Positions 1 through 9,300 of a stretch of 64,000 nucleotides of DNA are shown one piece after another. The notes beneath the pieces were generated by a model, which worked only from the letters and a program-made list of their open reading frames with translations, did no database searches and was not told where the DNA came from. Both the position numbers and the translations under genes were made by a program. The first letter of the stretch is position 1; every line of letters starts with the position of its first letter. The DNA comes from Verrucomicrobium sp. BvORR034. Lineage in GTDB: Bacteria > Verrucomicrobiota > Verrucomicrobiia > Verrucomicrobiales > Verrucomicrobiaceae. The stretch is from the NCBI RefSeq assembly GCF_000739635.1, contig NZ_BATQ01000016.1, forward strand, positions 62,001-126,000. The letters are read 5' to 3'.

Positions 1-1
1 C

Positions 2-982
2 TACGGTCCGGTGGCCAAGACCGCGGCACCGGTGCAGGTTCTGGTGCGAGGAAACACAGAGTCCCCTGCGGAAATGGTCACGCCGGGCGGGCTGTCCTGC
101 TCCGGTCATGCGGTGCCAGACTTCGGCAACGATGCGACCCCGGAGGGCGAGCGCCGTCGCCTGCTGGCGGAGTGGATCGTGCACCCAGGCAATCCGCTCA
201 CCGCCCGGGTGCTGGTGAACCGGCTCTGGCATCACCACTTTGGCAGAGGTCTGGTGGACACCCCGAGCGATTTCGGCCGGGGCGGGGGCAAACCCTCCCA
301 TCCCGAGTTGCTGGACTGGCTCGCCGGGGAGTTTCAACGCTGCGGCTGGAGCCTCAAGCACATGCACCGCCTGCTGGTCATCAGCAGGGCCTACCAGCAG
401 GAGAGCGGCACGGTGCAAGGGGCCTCAGTCGATGCCTCGAACCGCCTGCTCTGGCGCATGAATCCGCGCCGGCTGGATGCCGAATCCCTGCGAGACGCGG
501 TGCTGACGGCCTCTGGCTGCCTGAATTCCGACATGGGCGGACCGGGCTACCAGGACTTCACCTATCAGGAGGCCTACGCCCCCATCTACCGTCATGTCAC
601 TGCCGACCGCCCTGGGTTGTGGCGGCGCAGCATCTACCGGTTCATCGTGAGAACCACGCCCCAGCGGTTCCTCTCCACCATGGACTGCCCGGATCCTGCC
701 AACCTCACCCCGGCACGGCTCACCACCACCACCGCCCTGCAGGCCCTTTCCCTGCTGAACAACGAGTTCATGCTGCAACAGGCAGGGCATCTGGCCCATC
801 GCATCGAGCGGAGGGCTGGCATGTCTTCTGAAAACCGGGGCCGGATGGCCTTTGAGCTCGTCCTGCAACGGCCGCCGAATGGCGCGGAGCTGGCGCTGGC
901 CCTCCCTGTAGTGGAAAAAGACGGTCTGCCTCAACTGTGTCGCCTGCTCCTGAACGCGAACGAGTTTGTCCTCGTGGATTGA
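2..982 (+). CDS. DUF1553 (PSD1) domain protein, 5'-truncated
   Basis: The reading frame is already open at the window edge, so this is only the C-terminal part (about 326 codons) of a longer gene. It carries the PSD1/DUF1553 domain: after a stretch rich in Glu and Arg comes a segment resembling WIVHPGNPLTARVLVNRLW, then HHFGRGLV, and a later HPELLDWLAGEF stretch with SHP context. These proteins normally also have an N-terminal cytochrome-like region and a DUF1549 domain, which would lie upstream of the window. They are secreted proteins typical of Planctomycetes and Verrucomicrobia; their biochemical role is unknown, and a link to polysaccharide use is only inferred from gene neighbourhoods. 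A second, complete family member lies at 21166-23379. The first GTG in frame (position 11) is not a credible start. Confidence 0.85.
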   Translation, partial: YGPVAKTAAPVQVLVRGNTESPAEMVTPGGLSCSGHAVPDFGNDATPEGERRRLLAEWIVHPGNPLTARVLVNRLWHHHFGRGLVDTPSDFGRGGGKPSHPELLDWLAGEFQRCGWSLKHMHRLLVISRAYQQESGTVQGASVDASNRLLWRMNPRRLDAESLRDAVLTASGCLNSDMGGPGYQDFTYQEAYAPIYRHVTADRPGLWRRSIYRFIVRTTPQRFLSTMDCPDPANLTPARLTTTTALQALSLLNNEFMLQQAGHLAHRIERRAGMSSENRGRMAFELVLQRPPNGAELALALPVVEKDGLPQLCRLLLNANEFVLVD

Positions 983-1035
983 CGCCTCGGGCAGAACCTG
1001 AAAAAAGGGGGGTGACAGATACTTAAGATCCCCTT

Positions 1036-2022
1036 ATGATGCCCGCGATGTCGTCTGTCCCCCAAACTTCAGCCGCATCCGCGCCCAACGTCGTGTTGGG
1101 TGGAGCCGCGCTCGCGGTGGGTGCATTGATCGCTGGTGTCGCCATAGGCCGCCGTTCCCGGTGGGGCCTCGTGGTGGGGCTCGGCGTCGCTGCAGTCGCC
1201 GGGTACCAGTTGCTCAAGCAACGGCGGGAGCAGGCACTGGATCTTGAACTGGAACTGGAGCCTCCCGCGCCAGCCCCGGTGGCGCACTCGCCTGTGCCAG
1301 CACCTGTGGTTGCGTTCGCCCCAGCGCCATTGCTGGCTGAGCCTGAACCTTTTGCCCTCCCTTCGGAGGCAAAGGTCGCGCAGGAACCTGCGGTTGATCT
1401 GGCCCCGGCCGGAACCTCCCTTGCCCCTCTCATCTGGGAAGGTGGCGACAGCGGTTCTCGCTCCAGTGATGACTTGGGCGAGACCGTCTGGTTCGGTCTG
1501 CAAGATGTCGCCCTGGCGGCGGCATCCGTGCCAGAAGTGACCTCCTTCGCTCCATCGCCTGCGAGCATGGGAGAGGTCGCCCTGGAAGCTGATCTGGCCC
1601 CGGTGATAGCCTCCTTTCTCTCGGATTTCCCGCCTGCGCCCCAGCTCGAGATGCCAGCACCGCCGCCGCTGACTGCGGATGTGGCGGCATTGATCCAGGC
1701 GCTGAATCCCCCGCCGCTTACTTCCAGCCAGTTTGTAGCTGAGGCATCGGCCATGGGGGCCAGTGTATTCGCCGGAGTTTCACCTGCTTCTCAGTCGGCC
1801 ATGTCTTTTGAAGATGAGGACGACAGCACCACGAGTGATCACGAATCCTTCTTGCTGGAAGACGACCAGAATGGAGGCGCTCCTGCTGGCAAAGGGGTGC
1901 CGCTGGCGGCTGCGGCCCTGGTATTGCTGAGCCTGCTCGGCTTGGGCCTGGGATTCGGCCAGATGAAGGCCGCCACGGCCCCCACGAATCCGGTGGCAGT
2001 TGTCTCTCAAGCGTCCCGGTAG
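1036..2022 (+). CDS. Hypothetical membrane protein, Pro/Ala-rich
   Basis: I do not recognise this 328-residue protein. Two hydrophobic segments lie near the N terminus (about residues 19-40, with a VVLGGAALAVGALIAGVAIG run, and 44-60), followed by a long low-complexity region rich in Pro, Ala, Glu and Val, an acidic patch (about 268-285, EDEDDSTTSDHESFLLEDD), and a third hydrophobic helix near the C terminus (about 295-315). It starts with two tandem ATG codons after a G-rich stretch that could serve as ribosome binding site. Composition suggests an anchored, extended spacer protein. No domain assignment is possible from the sequence alone. It lies 53 bp after the DUF1553 gene and converges on the small zinc-ribbon gene. 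Confidence 0.6.
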   Translation: MMPAMSSVPQTSAASAPNVVLGGAALAVGALIAGVAIGRRSRWGLVVGLGVAAVAGYQLLKQRREQALDLELELEPPAPAPVAHSPVPAPVVAFAPAPLLAEPEPFALPSEAKVAQEPAVDLAPAGTSLAPLIWEGGDSGSRSSDDLGETVWFGLQDVALAAASVPEVTSFAPSPASMGEVALEADLAPVIASFLSDFPPAPQLEMPAPPPLTADVAALIQALNPPPLTSSQFVAEASAMGASVFAGVSPASQSAMSFEDEDDSTTSDHESFLLEDDQNGGAPAGKGVPLAAAALVLLSLLGLGLGFGQMKAATAPTNPVAVVSQASR

Positions 2023-2058
2023 GTCCGGTCTCTGCTGGCGATCACGCCTTGGGGCAGG

Positions 2059-2298
2059 TCAGATCGGCTTCGGTCGACGCGCCTCATTCAGGGAGCCGCA
2101 CTGTGGACACGCGGTGATGGGCTTTTTCTCGGCGTTCTCGTAGATGTGCCCGCAGATGCGGCAGAGCACGAGGTCCTCGCGGGCGCGGCTTTCATCCCGA
2201 CGCTCTATCCACACGGCGATGAGCCAGATCACGCCCAGGAACGTGATTCCCACGGCCATGCCAAGGAGGAGCAGGGTGGTGAGGGAGACGTGGATCAT
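2059..2298 (-). CDS. Small membrane-anchored zinc-ribbon protein
   Basis: A 79-residue protein with a single N-terminal transmembrane helix (about residues 5-30) followed by a charged linker and a rubredoxin-like zinc ribbon made of two cysteine pairs, CRIC and CPQC, spaced about 18 residues apart. This arrangement suggests a cytoplasmic or interfacial metal-binding knuckle tethered to the membrane. Its ATG overlaps the TGA of the upstream gene (ATGA at 2295-2298), so the two are very likely translationally coupled and work together. The function is unknown; redox or metal sensing is only a guess. Confidence 0.65.
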   Translation of the reverse strand: MIHVSLTTLLLLGMAVGITFLGVIWLIAVWIERRDESRAREDLVLCRICGHIYENAEKKPITACPQCGSLNEARRPKPI

Positions 2299-3128
2299 GG
2301 CGTGGCGGGATCAGCCCAATGAAGCACTGCCGTGCCCCAAGTGGGGGGGGGAGAAGCGGGCTTTCTGTTGGCTGGTGGAGCGGCCGCGAGGGGTTGAAAC
2401 TGCAGCACTTGCAACTGGTCCAGTACTTGAGCGTTCGCTTGCGGCGATAGCTCGGGTTTCTCTGAGGCGTTGATGGGGAGGATGAACTCTACCCGGCCCT
2501 CGGCATCGACGCCGAGCTGGTAGCGGCAGGACGCGGGGTACTCCAGAGAAAGCTGGGAAAGATCAGGCTGCTTCATCAGCGGTCGTTTGGCGAGGTCTCC
2601 CAGGAAGCTGACGGACAGTTTGGCCTTGGCTTTGGCAGGCGGGGCGGAGACGGTTTCGTCCTTCTTTGCTGCGGGAGGTGCCTTCAACTCGCTCAGGTCC
2701 AAGGGGGGCAGCACGGTCTTGTCCACGTTCAGCAGACGGGCGGGTGGCACGGTGAAAGCCTTGTAGGGGAGATCAAGCGCGCGCAGCTGGTGGCCCTCAA
2801 AGCTCGGGTGGAACACGGGGGCGTGCTCCTGGAGGGAGGGGCCGGCAGACGCGTCGGAGTCCGACGGGAGGAGCAAGTAGTCGCGATCTTGCACCCGGCT
2901 CAGTAGCGCCATGGCCGCAGGGTCCGCAGGATTGAGCACGATCACCTGCTGCGGCACCGGGGTGAACCGCTGGGTCTGCGGATAGACCACCTGAAACAGA
3001 TAGAAGAACACCGTCAGGCCCACGATCACCGTGAAGATCCAGAAGCCCAGCCGACGTCCCTGCCGCACCGGCTCGTCCCACTGGAACGTGAGCGGGTGCT
3101 GGGCGGTGTTGGAGTCTTTGGACGGCAT
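2295..3128 (-). CDS. Hypothetical single-pass membrane protein
   Basis: A 277-residue protein with a short cytoplasmic N terminus, one transmembrane helix (about residues 29-48) and a long extracytoplasmic part. The linker contains a Lys/Ala/Pro-rich stretch, and the C-terminal segment (about residues 195-250, containing LEYPASCRYQLGVDAEGRVEF) has a loose resemblance to the beta-rich C-terminal domain of TonB, with YP at its start and a DAEGRVEF-like strand. I do not regard this as proof of a TonB function. It is the first gene of a two-gene operon with the zinc-ribbon protein (4-bp overlap) and is divergent from the giant autotransporter-repeat gene, with 185 bp between the starts. That gap contains a perfect 12-bp palindrome (3197-3208) but no clear promoter to my eye. 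Confidence 0.55.
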   Translation of the reverse strand: MPSKDSNTAQHPLTFQWDEPVRQGRRLGFWIFTVIVGLTVFFYLFQVVYPQTQRFTPVPQQVIVLNPADPAAMALLSRVQDRDYLLLPSDSDASAGPSLQEHAPVFHPSFEGHQLRALDLPYKAFTVPPARLLNVDKTVLPPLDLSELKAPPAAKKDETVSAPPAKAKAKLSVSFLGDLAKRPLMKQPDLSQLSLEYPASCRYQLGVDAEGRVEFILPINASEKPELSPQANAQVLDQLQVLQFQPLAAAPPANRKPASPPPTWGTAVLHWADPATP

Positions 3129-3313
3129 GCGGCGGGAGGGCGGCCCATCTTACTCGGGGGGAGCGGGGGTGGCACGGGAAAAATCGGCTCAGATGCCCCG
3201 AGCTCGGGTGAGGAAGTCTGCAAAACCTGGGAAACGGCCAGATTTTTGGCAATCACTGATTAACTGGGACCGTTTGCTGATTCGCCCATCCCCCAATTTT
3301 CTCCCAAGACCCC

Positions 3314-6300
3314 ATGTTCAAGCCCGTGTTCGCGTCGGCCTCCCGTCGCCTCAAAACCGTCGTCCCCACCCCTTCGCTCCTGAAAAAGGCCGCCTGTATT
3401 TTGGCTGGGGTCGGAGTCAGTTTCGGCACCGTCTCTGCGGATCTGATCCAGTGGAACCAGTCGCTGGGGGGCGACTTCAATACAGCTGCGAACTGGAATC
3501 CAGCGGTGGTGCCCGGAGCAGGCGACCAAGCTGTCTTCAGCATTGCCACGGGTGACGTCACCCTTTCCAGTGCTGCGGTTTTGGACAGCATTCTCTTTAC
3601 CGGCGGCGCGAGCTCCTTTGCACTGGGCACCTTGGGAGGGAACGGTCTAACGCTGGGGGACGGGGGTTCCATTACCGTGTCATCCTCGTTGGCGGGTATC
3701 GGAAAGACTTTCACGATCAACGCCCCGCTCCTGCTCAACCCACAGTCCGCCACGACAGCAGGCATCTTTTCTCTGTTGAATGACGCTACGGCCTCCAGCA
3801 ACATTCTGGTCGTCGCGGGTGACATCTCGGCAGGGACGACTTCTGCCACAGAGACGCTGACGCTCGGTGGGAGCAACACGGGGGCAAACCTGGTTTCAGG
3901 AGCCATCAGCAACGGTGCCGCGGCCAGCCTGGCGCTCATCAAGAGTGGCGCAGGCACCTGGACCTTGAGCGGGGCCAACACCTACACTGGCGGCACTGCC
4001 ATCTCTGAAGGAACCCTGGCATTGAGTGGAGGAAACAACCGTCTGCTCAGCACGAGCGCGGTGAGTTTCAATGGACCCTCCGGCGCGCTCGACATGGGTG
4101 CCACCAGTCAGACCCTGGCGGGACTCACCTTTCTGGCGGGCTCCCTGAACAACCAGTATGTCATCAATGGCACTGGCGGTGCCCTCGTCGTGACGGGCGG
4201 GAATTTTGAAGTGGGGGGAGGGAGCGCGGCCGCGCAGTCCGTGGTCACGAACGTGAACATGAGCGCGCTGGGGAGTTTCACCTTTAACCGGGCTGCGGGC
4301 ATCTTTAACGTCGGAGGCACCACGAACGTCGGCAACGTCGCCATCACTGGCAACGCCACCGTGACGCTGGCAGCTGTGAACACGATCACCGCGGCCAGCT
4401 TCAATGTCGGCCACTACACGACAGGGGTGGATTCCCTGAACAGCGGCACTGTGCATCTGGGCCAGACCAACACGATCAATGCCAACGCGATTGTGGTGGG
4501 CATCTCCAAGACCACCGCGACGGTAGATTTCCAGAATCTGACCACGCCCACGCTCAAGATTCGCGGCACGCTGGGGACGGACACGGATCGTGCCCAGATC
4601 ACCGTGGGCTCCAATGACAGCGGACTCACCGCCACGGTGGCGACGTTTGATCTCACCAACGGCGGCACCGTCAGCAGCACGCTGGATGCAAAGGTCAGCA
4701 CCTTGCGCATCGGTCAGAACAACCGCAACAACACCACCGTAGGACGGGCCGCGACCGGGACGTTTAGCATGGGCCTGGGCACCCTGGATGCCACAACCAT
4801 CATCGTGGGCCAGCAGGGGGCTCTCTCTGGGGCCAATACTTTTTCAGGTGCTGCCACAGGCACCTTCAACATCAGCGGTGGCACTGTCATTGCGACCACG
4901 CTGACGCTAGCTGACAAGCTGAGTGGCGCTGCGGTGCAGACCATCACCAGCAATCTCAATCTCTACAGTGGCACCCTCAGCGCGACAACGATCCAGCGCG
5001 GGACAACAGGGACCGGAGCCGGTGCCAATACCGCCACCATCAATTTCAACTGGGTGGATGGCACCATCAGCAACATCAACGGTGTCAACCAGACGGTAAG
5101 TGGCAAGACGGCCGTCAACGGGCTGACTGGCGGCCTGAATATCGTGCTGAACAATACTGGCAACGTGTCAGGGACGCACATCTGGAACGTTGGCGGCACC
5201 CAGACCTCGACTTTGGAAAACACGGTGACCCTTTCGGGTGCGGGCAGCCTGCGCAAGACCGGCACTGGCACCTTGGTGCTGCAGGGAACCAACACTTATG
5301 CAGGCGCTACAGAAGTCACGGCTGGTACTGTGCGTTTTGCCACTCGCGGTGGTCTTTACAATGGAGACTCGACCAAGTGGACTAGCTCCAACCTGGTGGT
5401 GTCCTCCGGGGCAACCGCCGCCTTCAATGTGGGTGGTTCGGGAGAATTCACGGTGCAGGACATTGATCTGCTGAGTTCCCTGGGCACGACCACCGGCGGG
5501 TTTCAAAGTGGTTCTTTCATTGGGCTCGACACCACCAATGCCGTTGGCAACTTTGTGTACAATCTGGCGCTGACCAACACGGACAACGGCCCCAACGTCC
5601 TCGGGCTGGTGAAGCTGGGCACGGGCACGCTGGAACTCACGGCTGCCAACACCTACACGGGAGGCACCAACATTGTCGCTGGCACGCTCGCCTTGAGCGG
5701 CGGGAACGACCGGCTCTACAGAGCGGGGGTGCTCAATTTCACCGGCAGCAGCGGCACGCTGGATGTTGGCTCTACCAACCAGAGCTTGGGTGGGATGACC
5801 TTTGGAATCGCAGGCACGAACAACTACACCATTACGGGAGCCAGCGGCACACTGTCCGTGACTGCCGGCAACCTGCACATCGGCGGGGGCGGCGTGGGTT
5901 CCACGGGAGCCAATCCCACTACCGTCAACATGACGGGGTTGGGGACCTTCAACTATGTGAATACGAGCGGCACTTTCAGTGTCGGTGGCAGAGCTGATAT
6001 TGGTGCCGCGGTGAGCTCGGCCGGCACACTGTTGATGGCGGCCAATACCAACATCACTGCGACGAAGTTTTCCGTCAGCCCCGTGTCATCAGGAAACAGC
6101 TCGCCCAACACCGGCACCGTGCGCATGGGGCAGAATACGGTCATCAATGCCAGCACCATCGAGGTAGGTGTGGGCAAGGCGACCTCCGTGCTGGATTTTC
6201 AAACTTCGTTGTTGAACCCGACTTTGAAGATCCGTGGCACCGGCGGTACGGATACGGACCGGGCGGCGATCACTTTGGGCATTCACGACTCAGGGGTGAT

Positions 6301-9300
6301 TGGCAACACCTCCACCGTGGACCTGGTCACTGGAGTGGCGGGAGCGAGCACGCTGGATGCGATGGTGAGTACGCTAATGATTGCGCAGAACGTCCGCAAT
6401 GGGGCTGCGGGCACCCCTACCACTGCCACCTTCACGATGGGGCAGGGGACGATGAACGCCACCTCCATCGTCATCGGCCAGCAGAATGCCGTCACCGGCT
6501 CCAATAGCTCAGGCAACGCCACCGGCACCTTGAGTCTGCATGGCGGCACCATCACCACCGGCACCCTGACCCTGGCCAACAAGCTGGCCACTGCCACGGC
6601 CCAGACCATCACGAGCAACTTCAATCTCTACAGCGGAGCGCTCTATGCCACGACTATTGAGCGAGGTGCCGTGGGCACGGGTGCCGGAGCAGATACGGCC
6701 ACCATCAACTTCAACTGGGTGGATGGCACGATCGGCAACATTGCAGGAGCGAACCAGACTGTCGATGGCAAGTCGGTTGTGAATGGTCTCACGGGCGGCC
6801 TCAACATTGTGCTCAATAACACAGGCAATGTCTCAGGGACCCACACATGGGCTGTCAGCGGCACCCAGACCGCTACAATCAAGAGCACCGCGATTCTGAG
6901 CGGGGCGGGTGGTTTGACGAAGACCGGCACTGGCACCCTGGTGTTTGAAGGGGCCAACACCTATGCGGGCATGACCATCGTGAACGCTGGCGAATTGCAA
7001 CTGAATGCCACTGGCACCCAGTCGATTGCCGGAAACGTGACGGTGAACGGTGGTTCGGTGAAATTGATGCAGTCAGCCCAGATCAACTCGGCCAGCAGCC
7101 TGGTGGTGGCAGGGGGTGCCTTCAATCTCCAGAACTTTGACCAGACACTTGCTGGCGTGCGTCTGGATTCAGGCACGATATCCGGCTCGGGCACGCTCAC
7201 CAGCACCACGGCCTTTGACCTGCGCTCTGGAACCGTGAGCGGCAAACTGGGCGGGACTGCCGGTCTCGCGAAGAGCACCACTGGTACCGTGATCCTTTCC
7301 GGCATCAACACCTATACGGGTGGCACCACCGTCAACAGTGGTATCCTCATTGCTGCCAACTCGGGTGCATTGGGCACCAACAACTCGCTGACCATCGCGA
7401 ATGGAGCAAGCTTCCTCTACCGGCCTGCCTCCAATGGAGCATTGAATCTGGGCACAGGCGCTTTGAACCTGCAAGGTGGCAGCACCATCGGCACCACCTT
7501 GACCGGTTTGCCCTCGCAGAATGCGATCACCAGTTCTGCCACGGCGTCCGCTGCCGGGGCGGTGAAAGTGGCGGTGTACTTCACTCCTGGCGTCATAGTG
7601 GCCAACGGCACTCACAATTTGGTGACGACCGGTGGGGGGCTAACCGCCGGCGGAGCGACCTACAGCGCTGCTTACTACAACCTTACCAACTCCACAGTCA
7701 GCTTCCAGTCGACCGACACCGCCCTCAGCGTAAATGTTGCCAGCACGACGGCTCTCGCTGCCGCCTATTGGAAGGGTGGGCTGGGCATTGGCAGTAATGT
7801 CTGGGCGCTGTCGGACGGCACCACGAGCAACTGGGTGACAAACGCCAACGGCACCGGAGCCACCGCTCTGGTCCCAGGAGCAGGGGCAGCGATCACCTTC
7901 TCTGCGACAGGAGCCACAGATCAGGGGGCGATGGTATTGGGAGCCAACATGTCCATTGCCTCGCTGACTGTGAGTGACACCAATGTCATCACGTTGAACG
8001 CAGACGGCAACACCCTCACCTTGTCCGCCGCAGGCGGGATCAACGTCACGGCGGGCGCAGGGGCGGTGACCCTGAACGCCGGACTCAATCTGGCGACGGC
8101 CCAGACCTGGACCAACAACAGCAGCAATACGCTTTCCATCGGCGGACCGGTGGTCTTCAATGGCACCTTCACGCTGACGGCGAACGGTTCAGGAAACACC
8201 GTGATCTCCGGTGCCCTCAGCGGTACTGGCGGTGTCACAAAGACCGGGACGGGATCCTTGACTCTTTCCGGCGCCAATACCAACACGGGCGCGCTGGCCG
8301 TGAACGGAGGTCGGGTCAATCTTTCCGGAGGTTACCAAGGGGCGATTTCGGTGGCCACGGGGACAAACAGCCGCGGCATGCTAAACATTCTGACGGGAGC
8401 CAGCCTCACCGGAACCAACATGGCTCTGGGCATCGGCAATGGTGAAGGGGCGAATGGTGCCGTTTACCAATCGGGTGGTGATGTGTTGATGAACAACAAC
8501 ATCAACCTGGGCCTGGGGGGCACATCGACCGCATCCTCCTACGGTTTCTTCAGCATGAGTGGCGGCACCCTTTCAGACACCAACGGGACGAACGTGCGTT
8601 TCCGAATGGGGGGCGGTGGCAACTACTCCAATGGAGTGTTCTACCAGTCAGGAGGATCCATCAGTATCGCCATTTCCAATGGGTTGGAAGTGGGTGGAAA
8701 CGGGACCGGAGGCTTCTCCAACTCCACTGGCATCGGTTACCTCACCGGCGGCACGTTCACCGCTGTTTCAAACCGTATCGGGTACAACAACACCACGAAC
8801 AGCACCGGCGGTATTCGGGGGGAGCAGACTGTAGCGGGAACGGCCGTGGTGACGATCAACGGCGCCACTACACTAGGCCAGGGGGCCGGGGACGTGGGCA
8901 TCCTGAACCTGAATGGGGGCTTGTATGTCACCCGACAGATCACCAAGGGCCTCGGCACCAGCATTGTGAACTTCAACGGTGGCACACTTAAAGTTGCGAC
9001 TGGCACTGGCGCCGCAGGTAGTTTCCTGACCGGACTCACCCAGGCAAATGTGTACTCCGGCGGGGTGAGGGTTGATACGAATGGCATCAATACGACCATC
9101 GCCCAGGTATTGGCAGCTCCCACCGGGAACGGGGTTTCCACCATTGAAGTGACGAACGGCGGCAGCGGCTACGTGGGTCCTCCGATCATTGTCATCACAG
9201 GCGCGGGCAGCGGAGCCACCGCGGTTGCCAACATGGTGGATGACGGCACGGGTAACGGGACCTTCAAGATTGCCAGCATCACCATCACGAGCGCGGGCAC

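Noticed and set aside
3197-3208. Perfect palindrome CCCGAGCTCGGG
   Set aside because: Short GC-only palindromes are common by chance in this DNA and no second copy or promoter was seen beside it.
3950-6975. Repeated segments considered as CRISPR or satellite repeats
   Set aside because: Repeats are coding, in frame, diverged and of protein-module length, with no uniform spacer pattern.
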